Source: Endozoicomonas gorgoniicola (GTDB taxonomy: Bacteria > Pseudomonadota > Gammaproteobacteria > Pseudomonadales > Endozoicomonadaceae). Taken from it: 64,000 nucleotides of DNA. This document shows, one piece after another, positions 26,208-35,992 of the stretch. The stretch lies in NCBI RefSeq assembly GCF_025562715.2, contig NZ_JAPFCC010000001.1:620001-684000 (forward strand), written 5' to 3'. How positions within the stretch are numbered: position 1 is the stretch's first letter; every line of letters begins with the position of its first letter. The position numbers were made by a program, and so were the translations under genes. The notes beneath the pieces were generated by a model, which was not told where the DNA came from, did not search any database, and worked only from the letters and a program-made list of their open reading frames with translations.

Positions 26208-27746
26208 TTAGTTAAAGTAGTCTGAACCCCGAAGGTTCTCGTGCTCATCAGGCAACAACGTCTCTGTCTCCAGTTCCGGAAGCGGTTGCTGATCGAGATT
26301 GTGCTTCAGGATTGACTCTATGCTCCGGTAAGTGCAGGTGTCTGCATAAAGTGCACGACGACAGGCGTTTTCAAGTCGGTCATTACCGTAGCCTTTGGCT
26401 AAACGGATGATGCCCTGACAACTTCGGTAACTCTGTTCAGGATAACGCCGTGTTGCAAGGACGCGCTGGATGACGGCTGCGGTTTCAGGTCCGATTTTTG
26501 CCGCCCAGCTTTGCATTCGCTCTGGTGTCCACTCGGCATATTTACGGTGCTTTTCCGGCATGTGGCTGGCTTGAGTAGTATGCCTGCCCTTATGCTGCGA
26601 ACGCCGGTGGCTGGCGACTCTTTGCCCCTTATGGAAGCACTCAATCGTCTGACTGGTCATGCGTATACTTAATTGCTTTTTGACCAGCTGATAAGGGACC
26701 GAGTAGTAGTGTTTGTCGACCTCTACGTGGTAGTCAATATGTACTCGTGCCTCTTTCCATTCTGCGTATTGATAACGCATTTCAGGCAGTGGGCGCAGTG
26801 CAGGCTTATCAAGAGAATCAAACAATGAGCGACGGCTGCCGGACAGTTTCTGGAACGGTTGGTTATTCAGTTCTGTCAGTAACCCTGCAATAGCCTCATT
26901 GAGTGAAGCCAGAGAGAAGAATGTCTGGTGACGTAAACGCGCCAGTATCCACCGTTCAACTATCTGGACAGCAGACTCGACCTTACCTTTATCTTTGGGG
27001 GATCGTACCCGCGCAGGTACGACAGCGACATTATAATGTTCGGCCAGGTCTTGATAAGTAGGATTGATCTCAGGCTCATAACGATGAGGATGCTTCACGC
27101 CACTTTTCAGGTTGTCCGGCACCAGGTTATTGGGTACTCCACCCAGGTATTCAAAGGTACGCACGTGAGAGCCTATCCAGTCTGGCAAGGACTGAGATAA
27201 TGTGGCTTCTGCATAGGTGTAACTGGAGGCACCAAGCGTCGCAATAAACACCTGCGCCTGCTGAACCTCCCCTGTGTGCTGATTAACGACAGGAACCGTC
27301 TGTCCAGCGTAATCGATGAACAGCTTGTCGCCTGCAATATGATTTTGGCGCATAACAACATCAAGATGCGTTCGCCACTCTCTGTAGCGGTCACTGAACC
27401 AACTGTACTGATAGCCGTCAGGATGATTGGTCTTGTATTCCTGCCAGAGTACCATCAGGGTGACACCGGACTTGCGAAGTTCCTGATGAATTTCGCTCCA
27501 GTCTGGCAAGGCCAGTTGCCGTTTTGAGGCAGGCGGCTGAACGGGAAACAGTTGTTGATCCAGTGTCGTCTCATCCAGATTAGACGACAAAGGCCATTCC
27601 AGTCCGGAAGCAGCAAACCGGTTAAGGTAATCACTGACGGTTGCTCTGGAAATATTGCAGCTACTGGCAATCTTCCGGATGCTGAGTTGGTGCTCGAATT
27701 TGAGCCTGAGTACTTCACGAATTTTGCGCATGGGCAGTCTCTTCAT
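26208..27746 (-). CDS. istA: IS21 transposase IstA
   Basis: About 512 aa from the ATG at 27746; the start is uncertain, as the frame is open 23 codons further. An N-terminal helix-turn-helix (LSIRKIASSCNISRATVSDYL) precedes the DDE core: LFIDYAGQTVPV, PDNLKSGV and KDKGKVESAVQ. The C-terminal beta domain is present. Intact. Confidence 0.93.
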   Translation of the reverse strand: MKRLPMRKIREVLRLKFEHQLSIRKIASSCNISRATVSDYLNRFAASGLEWPLSSNLDETTLDQQLFPVQPPASKRQLALPDWSEIHQELRKSGVTLMVLWQEYKTNHPDGYQYSWFSDRYREWRTHLDVVMRQNHIAGDKLFIDYAGQTVPVVNQHTGEVQQAQVFIATLGASSYTYAEATLSQSLPDWIGSHVRTFEYLGGVPNNLVPDNLKSGVKHPHRYEPEINPTYQDLAEHYNVAVVPARVRSPKDKGKVESAVQIVERWILARLRHQTFFSLASLNEAIAGLLTELNNQPFQKLSGSRRSLFDSLDKPALRPLPEMRYQYAEWKEARVHIDYHVEVDKHYYSVPYQLVKKQLSIRMTSQTIECFHKGQRVASHRRSQHKGRHTTQASHMPEKHRKYAEWTPERMQSWAAKIGPETAAVIQRVLATRRYPEQSYRSCQGIIRLAKGYGNDRLENACRRALYADTCTYRSIESILKHNLDQQPLPELETETLLPDEHENLRGSDYFN

Positions 27747-28168
27747 GATGCTATCCACTCGTCCTTGAGGAGGTCTCAAGCTTGAGGGTAGCGGTGAATT
27801 ATGGGACTGCGCCACTGGTCGGTAAGGGGGTGGCCGGATGTAACGGAATCAGTGGCCGGATACTAACGGAATGGGTGGCCGAATGTAAGCGGAATCGGTG
27901 GCCGGATGGCTCCGGAATACCCAGGTAACGCCAGTATTAACTTGGTCACCTTCTCAGCAAATGCTGACAGTGGGTGCATGTTAACTTGATGGTTTTGGGG
28001 TCGGTTCCAAAGTTGAGCTTCAAAAAGCTCTATGCTTTTTTGTCTCAGAGTTTTAATTCAACTCCTCTGCCTTTCTCAGCAGTTTATAGCGGTGATTCCG
28101 CAGCAAACGGCAAGAGGAGTTGTTTCAAGTTGGGTGCCAATAAACAACAATGGAGTTGCGAGGGCACC

Positions 28169-28239
28169 TAACAAATGGTTGCAGTTCGTTCGCTTCGCTC
28201 ACCCGACGTGCCTTCGGCACGCGGCTGAACCAGGCGTTA
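28169..28239 (+). repeat. attC site (71 bp)
   Basis: Canonical form. Confidence 0.97.
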
Positions 28240-28263
28240 TGCGTAATTAATCGAGTTCTGTGT

Positions 28264-28797
28264 ATGAAAATAATAGAAGCAAGAAAAACAGATTTAAATT
28301 CATTCTTTATATATCTCGAAGAGCATCTCTTAGAAAATGGAGAGAATGCAGATTTTCTTTTTCAGCCTGTGTCTAGAAATCAGAAAAAACTAGCTGAATC
28401 TACAAAAGATAAATTCACAATTGCTTTCTCAAATGAGTTTGGAGAATCTGGTTGGAGAAAGCTCTGGGTTGCTAAAGATGAATCAGGAAAGATAAGAGGT
28501 CATATAGATTTACGCCCTCATAGTGATGTGAACTGTCAGCACAGGGTTTTACTTGGCATGGGAGTTGATAGCTTATATCGGAAGCAAGGTATTGGCACAG
28601 AGCTGATTAAAACAGCTATAAACTTCTGTCAGGAAAATAAAGTCATTGACTGGCTAGACCTTTGTGTTTTATCTGAAAACACTCCTGCAAGAAATCTATA
28701 TCTTAAGAATGGTTTCAGTATTGTAGGTGAATTTCAAGATCAATACAGAATTGATGGTCAATCTATTTCTGAAACAGCAATGACCATGGGTGTATAA
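28264..28797 (+). CDS. GNAT N-acetyltransferase
   Basis: 177 aa from ATG 28264; the frame upstream is attC read-through. Motif A is YRKQGIGTELIKTAI, then LDLCVLSENTPARNLYLKNGF. The N-terminal ~75 residues are longer than in the GNAT at 24474 and may bind substrate. The substrate is unknown. Confidence 0.9.
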   Translation: MKIIEARKTDLNSFFIYLEEHLLENGENADFLFQPVSRNQKKLAESTKDKFTIAFSNEFGESGWRKLWVAKDESGKIRGHIDLRPHSDVNCQHRVLLGMGVDSLYRKQGIGTELIKTAINFCQENKVIDWLDLCVLSENTPARNLYLKNGFSIVGEFQDQYRIDGQSISETAMTMGV

Positions 28798-28806
28798 AAT
28801 TACGCA

Positions 28807-28877
28807 TAACAAATGGTTGCAGTTCGTTCGCTTCGCTCACCCGACGTGCCTTCGGCACGCGGCTGAACCAGGCGTTA
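28807..28877 (+). repeat. attC site (71 bp)
   Basis: Canonical form. The preceding AATTACGCA complements the cassette start TGCGTAATT. Confidence 0.97.
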
Positions 28878-29174
28878 TGCGCCAAAGTGAATCTCAACAT
28901 CCATACTCTTGTGAAGAATTCTGACAATTTCTATCTGTTTCTTGCTGGATTGCTTGAAAAATATTACATGACTACCTTGAGGAAATTTCAAGTAGCCATT
29001 TCTAATTTCATCACAGGATTTTCCAATATCTGGTCGATCAGATAGTAAATGGAAAGTGTCATCAAACTGCTTTAAGTAAAGGTTCCGTTGTGCTTTACCC
29101 CAGCGTTTCATAGTGAATTTAGCGATTTCTTTTAAGTCGGCCTTGGCTTTCTGGGTTAAAATAAAAGGCTTCAT
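28875..29174 (-). CDS. parE: ParE-type toxin
   Basis: 99 aa of the RelE/ParE fold: LTQKAKADLKEIAKFTMKRWG, then RPDIGKSCDEIRNGYLKFPQGSHVIFF and IEIVRILHKSMDVEIHF. ParE toxins poison DNA gyrase. The start overlaps the antitoxin stop by 4 bp. Its own stop is the complement of the attC GTTA. The pair is reversed in the cassette. Confidence 0.92.
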   Translation of the reverse strand: MKPFILTQKAKADLKEIAKFTMKRWGKAQRNLYLKQFDDTFHLLSDRPDIGKSCDEIRNGYLKFPQGSHVIFFKQSSKKQIEIVRILHKSMDVEIHFGA

Positions 29175-29413
29175 TTTCTGTCTTCGCTATCCAATTCATC
29201 AATTAAGGTATCGTAGTCGTATTCAGCAAAACCACTATCTTCACCTTCTATAAGCAAATTTCTGAGAGTGTTAAGTTTGGTCTCCTTGCTTTCCAGTAAG
29301 CGTAGAGCTGCACGAATAACCTCACTAGCAGAGCCATAGCGACCACTGTCAACCTGACTAGAAATAAACCAATCAAAGTGTTCACCCAAGGTTATACTGG
29401 TGTTTTTAGCCAT
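29171..29413 (-). CDS. parD: ParD-type antitoxin
   Basis: 80 aa from the ATG at 29413 with AGGAGG upstream. The ribbon-helix-helix start NTSITLGEHFDWFISSQVDS and SASEVIRAALRLLE are typical of ParD. An acidic C-terminus binds ParE. It probably represses its own promoter through the palindrome upstream. Confidence 0.92.
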   Translation of the reverse strand: MAKNTSITLGEHFDWFISSQVDSGRYGSASEVIRAALRLLESKETKLNTLRNLLIEGEDSGFAEYDYDTLIDELDSEDRK

Positions 29414-29445
29414 TTTAAGCCTCCTGATCTGGTAACAAATACCAA

Positions 29446-29468
29446 TATATACCTGATTATGGTATATA
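29446..29468. promoter_or_regulatory. Palindromic operator upstream of parDE
   Basis: TATATACC-TGATTAT-GGTATATA, perfect 8-bp arms with a 7-bp spacer, 33 bp upstream of parD. It is the expected site for ribbon-helix-helix autoregulation. Confidence 0.65.
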
Positions 29469-29492
29469 GTACTCATAAGTCAAGCAGGCGCA

Positions 29493-29563
29493 TAACAAAT
29501 GGTTGCAGTTCGTTCGCTTCGCTCACCCGACGTGCCTTCGGCACGCGGCTGAACCAGGCGTTA
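29493..29563 (+). repeat. attC site (71 bp)
   Basis: Canonical form. Confidence 0.97.
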
Positions 29564-29581
29564 TGGTGCTCATACAAAACA

Positions 29582-30052
29582 ATGAAGATCGCTCATATTA
29601 ATCCCGATAATTATCTTGAAACTAATGAAGGAAGGGTGTGGACTCCTGAACGCAGCAAAGCAGCTTGGGAGTCTGCATATTTAGATTTTGAGAATATTTT
29701 GAAGAGAAGCTCGGGTATTGCTGATGTCTACATAGTCTTTGGTGTTCAAGGTTCAGGAAAAACAACGTGGATACGTAATCATGAGCCAACAAAACCGTCA
29801 ATTTATTTCGATGCAGCTCTTCCAGCTAAAAAGCATCGAATACAAGCAATATCAATTGCAAAAAAATATGCAAAACAAATTCACGGTGTATGGATTAAAG
29901 TACCATTGGTGATTGCTAAGTCACAAAATATGGCTAGATCGCAAGATAAGCAAGTATCTGAAAGCGCTATTGAAAGTGTCTTTAAGCAACTTGAGGCACC
30001 TGAACAATCTGAAGGATTTGATCATCAGATTATTTTATCGACACATTTATAA
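29582..30052 (+). CDS. P-loop kinase-like protein (zeta-toxin/AAA_33 type)
   Basis: 156 aa from ATG 29582. Walker A is GVQGSGKTT at residues 54-62. A following IYFDAALPAKKHR and a basic helix fit small P-loop kinases of the zeta-toxin or polynucleotide-kinase group. The N-terminal INPDNYLETNEGRVWTPER part is typical of phage and cassette members. No antitoxin partner lies in the cassette. Confidence 0.8.
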   Translation: MKIAHINPDNYLETNEGRVWTPERSKAAWESAYLDFENILKRSSGIADVYIVFGVQGSGKTTWIRNHEPTKPSIYFDAALPAKKHRIQAISIAKKYAKQIHGVWIKVPLVIAKSQNMARSQDKQVSESAIESVFKQLEAPEQSEGFDHQIILSTHL

Positions 30053-30081
30053 CAAAAATTTATTACTTAAAGACCGCACCA

Positions 30082-30152
30082 TAACAAATGGTTGCAGTTC
30101 GTTCGCTTCGCTCACCCGACGTGCCTTCGGCACGCGGCTGAACTAGGCGTTA
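30082..30152 (+). repeat. attC site (71 bp, one change)
   Basis: Canonical except GAACTAGGCGTTA near the end. Confidence 0.96.
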
Positions 30153-30554
30153 GCTGTAGCCAGAGTTCAGTGAATGGTTTTTATCCGTTACTGTGTTCTT
30201 GTCGTCAAGTTTTTTGGTTCTGAGCTGCTTTCAGCAAAGAAGAAAAACTCAGCAAGTCAGGTTCAGTACAAGCTGGCGAGAGAGGACGGTGCATTTTCCA
30301 GCGTACAATGCCGACCATCGAATCAAGAGTTTTTGGCTCATTCCATTCGCATCACCTCCTGAGCTTGTGGTCGGCAAGCGGGTTCAGTGCTTTTTTCCCT
30401 CGTGCAACGCCAGCGCAAACGCCAGAGTCTGTCTCTGGGGCATAAAATCTCTGGTTTATTCTGCTTCTCAACCTTTTGACTCTGTGCCAGTTGCCAGTTC
30501 AGAGAAAAAAATGTTGGGCAAAAATCCTCAAGTTCATTCTTTAAATGCTACAGC
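30153..30554 (+). repeat. Non-coding cassette family A, copy 2
   Basis: About 400 bp, starts GCTGTAGCC and ends GCTACAGC. The 68-nt core is at 30309-30376. Its attC is split by intron 3. Confidence 0.8.
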
Positions 30555-30557
30555 TAA

Positions 30558-32491
30558 ATCGGGTAGCCGGAGGTCTCTAACCTCCAGCCCCCACATCACA
30601 CCGGCGTGCGGGTCCGCACCGGGCGATTCACCGAGGGTGGTGAAACCTGATCCACAAGTCTTTCAGGGAAACAAGCCCGAGTTTACTGAGAAAACTGTCG
30701 TTTAATGCTAACTGTGCCGCATAGGTTTTGCTTAGCCGGTAATACCCTTTGCTACTGGCTGCAATCGAGGCGGCCTTGATGTGATCAACACCTAACCTGA
30801 TCAAATTTCTGTAACGGGTTTTCGGCTTTCGCCATTGTTTGATAAAACAACAGCGAATCCGCCGACGTATCCATTGATCCAGTCGCGGTATAGGACTGTA
30901 ATATTCGGTTATCCTGAAATAACCCATCCAGCCCCGGATATATTCGGCCAGCTTCTTCAAGCGATATTCCATCGATACTCCCCAGCTTCGGCTGGTGAGT
31001 TTCAGGATTTTTCGCCTGAAGCGGTTCAGACTCTTCTCCGACCAGCGGATTCGCTTCCCTGTGAAGGTAAAACTCAGGAACTCAGCTTCGGTAGCTTTCA
31101 CCACCTTGCTCTTTGTCGGGTTTATCCTCAGTTTCAGCTTGCGCTCAAGGTAACGTGTGATGCTTTCCATCACTCGCTCCCCGGCTCGCTGGCTGCCAAC
31201 GAGGATCACAAAGTCATCGCAGTAGCGTGCGAAGCAATGCCCCCGGTACTCCAGTTCCTTGTCCAGGTCATCGAGAAGGACATTCGACAGCAGCGGTGAA
31301 AGTGGACCGCCTTGTGGCATACCTACCCGGGTTGGGTAGCATTGCCCATCAACCATGACGCCAGCACGAAGGTAGCGGCCAATCAGCTTCAACAGACGCT
31401 TGTCGTGAATCTTTCGAGAGACTCTCGACATAAGAACATCATGGCTGACCGTATCAAAGAATTTACTCAGATCAACATCAACCGCCTGATGCAGCCCCTG
31501 CTTAATGTATCGATTAACCTGTTGTACAGCGTCTTGTGCAGACCTTCCCGGTCTGTAACCGAAGCTGCTGGGAGAGAAGTCAGGATCAAAGATGGGTGAT
31601 AATACCTGCACAATGGCCTGTTGTATCACTCGATCCATGACTGTCGGGATGCCCAGCAACCGTTCTCCACCATCGGGCTTTTCTATAACAGCCCGAAGGA
31701 CGGGAGATGGTCTGTAAGTCCCATTGAGTAAGGCTTGGCGCGCTGAAGGCCAGTGCTGACGGGCAAAGTCAGGATAGGCTTTAATGGTGATCCCATCTAT
31801 TCCGGGAGCCCCTTTGTTACTTCTGACTTGTTTCCATGCTTTCAGCAAATTGGCAGGTTCCAGTGCGCAACTCAGTAGATCGTGGTTCAAAGCTGGTTAA
31901 AGATTCTTTCGCCAACTCCAGTGAGTCGCCGGACGGCTGCACTGTGTTGAGGGAATCAGTCTCCTCTTTTCGTCGGTGTTCAGTCCTTCGTTGACGACTT
32001 CCAATCGGATTAACGACTTCTGTCGAACAACTACTATGACGTCTGCTGACTTCTGTTCAATCACCACACAGAATTACTTCTGCAGGCGCTATTGGTGGTC
32101 ATCGGGTTTGCTCGAACAGGGTGATGAACCCTGTCCGCCGAGCCTGTTGTAACCAGTGGCTGAGAACTGGGATTGACCAATCGCATGTTGAACAGACCTC
32201 CCCGGATAAGAGCATGAACTTTCAGTACACAACCGCCGCATTTACCGTATCTCTCAAACCAGAGGGCTTTGTGATCCTTGGCTCACTCGCCCACGAGACT
32301 CGGCCTTGTATACGATTTCTGTCCGTCGGCTCGCACTTTTGCAGTCAGACTGCCTCCGCACAACCCCTCGTGAGATTGCACTTGCCTTAAGCTAGTGGTT
32401 ATCATCGGTGGGCTTATTCGGCTCCAGATCCGATGCTGGTTTACCCACAGGGGACTTTCACCCCATAAGTTCATGCCCATGCCGGGCGTAC
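30558..32491 (-). mobile_element. Group IIC-attC intron, copy 3
   Basis: 1934 bp between TAA (30555-30557) and CAAATGG (32492 on). Same ends as copy 1. Confidence 0.95.
30628..31890 (-). CDS. ltrA: Group II intron reverse transcriptase/maturase
   Basis: 420 aa, identical in sequence to the copy 1 protein. Intact. Confidence 0.95.
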   Translation of the reverse strand: MNHDLLSCALEPANLLKAWKQVRSNKGAPGIDGITIKAYPDFARQHWPSARQALLNGTYRPSPVLRAVIEKPDGGERLLGIPTVMDRVIQQAIVQVLSPIFDPDFSPSSFGYRPGRSAQDAVQQVNRYIKQGLHQAVDVDLSKFFDTVSHDVLMSRVSRKIHDKRLLKLIGRYLRAGVMVDGQCYPTRVGMPQGGPLSPLLSNVLLDDLDKELEYRGHCFARYCDDFVILVGSQRAGERVMESITRYLERKLKLRINPTKSKVVKATEAEFLSFTFTGKRIRWSEKSLNRFRRKILKLTSRSWGVSMEYRLKKLAEYIRGWMGYFRITEYYSPIPRLDQWIRRRIRCCFIKQWRKPKTRYRNLIRLGVDHIKAASIAASSKGYYRLSKTYAAQLALNDSFLSKLGLVSLKDLWIRFHHPR

Positions 32492-32559
32492 CAAATGGTT
32501 GCAGTTCGTTCGCTTCGCTCACCCGACGTGCCTTCGGCACGCGGCTGATAAAGGCGTTA
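32492..32559 (+). repeat. attC site, hybrid end (split by intron 3)
   Basis: It follows the 71-bp form but ends GGCTGATAAAGGCGTTA, the right half of the 51-bp forms at 9006 and 10719. TAA is at 30555-30557. Confidence 0.93.
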
Positions 32560-32592
32560 GCTGCTATACATCATTCGCAAATTTTGAGGGAC

Positions 32593-33192
32593 ATGATGGT
32601 TATATTTCCTGATACAGAGAAAAAGCTCAAATCTAAAATTTCGAGTTATAAATCATCCATGAAAAAGGAGAAAAAAGACATTGGATTTATAAGCGACGGG
32701 AGTGGTAAAAGGTATATTCTGTTTAGCTTATATTTTGTTCTAAATGATTTGGATAAATTCGAAGAATATGTGGGATGGTATAACGAGGAATTTCCAGATG
32801 ATATGGGGGAACCAATCCAAAAATTATGTTGGTCTCTTGGTTTATATCGAGCAAACAAAATAGTTGAAGCAAGATTTATGCTTGCTGAACTTATGCTTTT
32901 AAATCTGTACTTGATCCCGCACGTGATAGGCGAAAATCTAGAGCACGAGCATGATATTTGGCATTCAACTAATTTTCATTATTTAGATTACGTACACGAC
33001 TTACCAAAAGAAGTGAAAGATAATATTAAGAACTCCGAAATAGAGTGGATGAGAGAATGTTATAATTCACCAGATTTTAGTCGCATAAGAAAACGCTACA
33101 TCGAAATATATCACAAGCTTCTAACAGTTCGAGAAATTGAAGAAAGAAGAGTTTTACTCAAAGAGTCATATTCATTATTGAGTTCACTGTGA
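32593..33192 (+). CDS. Hypothetical helical protein
   Basis: 199 aa from ATG 32593 (or the next ATG, 32596). It is soluble, mostly helical, with patterns such as LNDLDKFEEYVGWYNEEFPD, and ends in a charged coiled segment (REIEERRVLLKESYSLLSSL). No known domain is recognised. Single gene of its cassette. Confidence 0.7.
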   Translation: MMVIFPDTEKKLKSKISSYKSSMKKEKKDIGFISDGSGKRYILFSLYFVLNDLDKFEEYVGWYNEEFPDDMGEPIQKLCWSLGLYRANKIVEARFMLAELMLLNLYLIPHVIGENLEHEHDIWHSTNFHYLDYVHDLPKEVKDNIKNSEIEWMRECYNSPDFSRIRKRYIEIYHKLLTVREIEERRVLLKESYSLLSSL

Positions 33193-33201
33193 CAACGCAG
33201 C

Positions 33202-33272
33202 TAACAAATGGTTGCAGTTCGTTCGCTTCGCTCACCCGACGTGCCTTCGGCACGCGGCTGAACCAGGCGTTA
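33202..33272 (+). repeat. attC site (71 bp)
   Basis: Canonical form. Confidence 0.97.
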
Positions 33273-33606
33273 TAAGCCTTAAAGAGAGTATTGAGTGTGA
33301 CAGATAAATTTTTTCAAAACAAAAATTATCAGAAAGGAATAAATGATTTCCTAGATGTGGTAATTAGGTATGCAAAAGATCATGAAGATCAGCAAGAAAG
33401 AATAAATGTTGTTTCTGTTGTTTTAACAAGTATGCTAAAAGCTCCAAATGACTGGGATAAATACTGCCAATTTAATGTTGACATGATTGGTGATAATTTC
33501 ATCGAAAGTATGAGAGAATTTAAAAGCAATGAAGCTGAGTACTTTCTTAATGTATACGTAGACTGCTATAGATTTTTAAGTGAAATTTCTTTTTCCATGC
33601 CTAATG

Positions 33607-35104
33607 CAATGGCACTGACTTAAGGCTCCAGCCCTTGATATAAAAAGGCTTGCCCAAGAAGAAAATGGACTATAAAAGTCATGTAACAATTAACGCCCTG
33701 AGCAAGCCCATGACCAAGTTTAGTCCAGAATATCTCAGCCTCGCTGACGACCTTCGCAGACAGTACGCACTGACTGGAGATGAAAACCTTTCCGGCATAC
33801 TCACAAACGAAGACCTTGACAACTTCCAGTCACAATACAAGGGCGGCAGGGTTAGAGATTTCCCACCAATAAAGACACTCGGCCTGTTTATGCACCAGGC
33901 TGCGAGTGAAAATAAATCTTGCTGCAATGCCCTGATTGCTGATACCAGAGATCAGGTAGCCATGGGGCTAGAGCCAGGCAAAACCAGTAACAGCGCTTAC
34001 TGCAAAGCAAGACAGCGTCTTACTGAATCGAGCCTCGTGACGCTACTGACCCAATCCGGTAATAATCTGGACAACTCCAGTCCGGAGTCATGGCGTTGGT
34101 CTAATCGTCGGGTAGTCATTGCTGATGGCTCGACACTCTCTATGCCTGATACCGTTGCAAACCAGAAAGCCTACCCGCAACACGGCTCGCAAAAAAAGGG
34201 GTCGGAAATCCGCTCCTGAGAATAGAAGTGCTTACGACATTGGGCAGTGGTGCGGTATTGGGCTACGCTGTCGCCCCGCACAAAGGCAAACAGACTGGTG
34301 AAACCGCACTGTTCAGGCAGCTTGTAGGACACCTCAGAGCCAACGATATCGTTCTTGGGGACGCTATCTTTGAAAATTATTTTTTGGTCGCACTACTCCA
34401 GTTAGGTGACATCGATGCTGTCTTCGAAAAAAACGGTGCTCGTCATGTGGATTTCAGGCAATGCGATCAGAAGCTGGGCAAAAAAGATGGGCTGATACGT
34501 CTGGAGAAACCTCCACGCCCGGACTGGATGAGCCGTGAGTACTACGACCAGTGGGTTCCTGATGAATTGATGGTCAGGATTGTGAAAAGCAAAAAACGCA
34601 TTATCGTCACAACCCTGTTGGATGCTGATAAATACCCACGGTCAGAGATTGTGAGCCTTTACCTTGCCCGCTGGCATATTGAGCTGGATTTAAGATCCAT
34701 CAAATGCCTCATGAAGATGGATGTACTGCGTTGCAAAACACCGGAGATGGTCAGGAAGGAGATTACTGTCCACCTGCTGGTTTACAACCTGATACGAACC
34801 CTGATGGCACAAGCCGCAACAGGGCTGAGAAAACAGGCTCGAGAGATGAGCTTTAAGGCAGCGCAGGAAACGATACAGGAGTTTCATGTGCTTCTGCTAC
34901 AGACAGAGATATCACTACTGCCAAAGCTGGTAAAGCACATGGTACAGATTGTATCGGAGCATATTGTAGGGAACCGACCGGGTCGTAGTGAGCCCAGAGC
35001 AGTAAAAAGACGACCAAAGCCCCATAAAAGGCTTCAACACTCAAGAGCAGAAGCACGCAGACTGACCGAGTATCAACGGGGTAAAGCTTAAGTCAGTGCC
35101 ATTG
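33607..35104 (+). mobile_element. IS4 family element
   Basis: 1498 bp with perfect 18-bp inverted ends CAATGGCACTGACTTAAG and the 10-bp direct repeat ATGCCTAATG at 33597-33606 and 35105-35114. Confidence 0.95.
33665..35091 (+). CDS. IS4 family transposase, needing a -1 frameshift
   Basis: Frame 1 (33665-34219) ends ...YPQHGSQKKGSEIRS. Frame -1 then continues through GVGNPLLRIEVLTTLGSG to 35091. The overlap is at 34191-34197, where the slippery heptamer A_AAA_AAG sits in frame. The DDE parts are VVIADGSTLSMPD (first frame), VLGDAIFENYF and YLARWHIELDLRSIK (second). It is either a programmed frameshift or a simple indel pseudogene; the heptamer favours the former. Confidence 0.8.
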
Positions 35105-35886
35105 ATGCCTAATGATTTAAACATGGACTTACGCCACGCAAAAGAATTTATAGAACGCGATGAAGAAAATCTGAGTGGCATACATAAAGATCAAGTTAGA
35201 TATGCTAGTTTATACATGCTGACTGAGATCAGTAAGCGCATAATACATCACAAAAACATTGAACAGGCTGTCAATTTACACAAAAGGCTTGATTCAATTG
35301 AGGGTGAAAATAAGAGATGGAGTGATGAGTACAATAATAGAATTGAAAAAATAAACGGGCTATCAGCAAAACTTATAGAATATGAGACGGGTTATAATTT
35401 TGTAGCCCTATATAAGGGGTTTAGTGACATTGCTGAAGAAAAGAAAAAAGAGCTCAGTAAGTTGTTTTTGTCATTGATTGTAATGGGTATTATTATCATT
35501 CTACCTTTAGCGTTAGAAATAACATATATTTTTAAGAATATAGATATAATTTCCAGTAAAAAAGAAGCCTTGCTTCTGATGCTGTTACCTATAGCCTCAT
35601 TGGAAATTATCTTAATCTATTTCTTTAGAATTATTTTAATGAATTATAAATCAGTTAAGGCGCAACTACTTCAAATAGATTTGAGGAAAACATTATGTCA
35701 ATTTATTCAGAGTTATGCTGACTATGCAAAAGATATACGAGAGAAAAGTAGCACATCTTTAGAAAAATTTGAAAGTATTATCTTTAGTGGAATATTAACA
35801 ACTGATGAAAATCTTCCAAGTACATTTGATGGATTAGAACAGATCATAAAAGCTGTTAAAGCAGCAAAACCGAGTTGATCGGCTTA

Positions 35887-35965
35887 TAACAAATGCTTCC
35901 AGTTCGTTCCGGGGCTTCGCCCCTCCACCCGACGTGCCTTCGGCACGCGGCTGAAGCAAGCGTTA
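35887..35965 (+). repeat. attC site, 79-bp form
   Basis: CCGGGGCTTCGCCCC variant, ending GAAGCAAGCGTTA. Confidence 0.95.
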
Positions 35966-35992
35966 TGTGGCTCAAAAAACATCGAGGAAAAT

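Larger units (their letters stand above)
25327..27923 (-). mobile_element. IS21 family element
   Basis: 2597 bp, ends TGGGTATTCC...GGAATACCCA, with the 6-bp direct repeat GGTAAC at 25321-25326 and 27924-27929. Both ends carry repeated GTGGCCGGATG blocks, the multiple transposase sites usual for IS21. Confidence 0.93.
25037..28168 (+). repeat. Non-coding cassette family C, copy 1 (split by IS21)
   Basis: The left part is 25037-25326 and the right part 27930-28168. It starts GGTGCC (with the attC) and ends GGCACC. The cassette at 45389 is the same family without the IS and lacks about 110 bp found here (25190-25300). I see no convincing gene. Confidence 0.78.
33291..35878 (+). pseudogene. Membrane protein gene split by IS4
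   Basis: Pieces 33291-33606 and 35115-35878 rejoin in frame (SFSMPN|DLNMDL) to about 359 aa once the IS4 and one 10-bp repeat are removed. A TTG start at 33291 or GTG at 33297 is likely. The first ~200 residues are soluble and helical. Two membrane helices follow (LFLSLIVMGIIIILPLAL and LLLMLLPIASLEIILIYFF), then a helical tail. The second half may still be translated from 35096 or 35123. The family is unrecognised. Confidence 0.75.
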
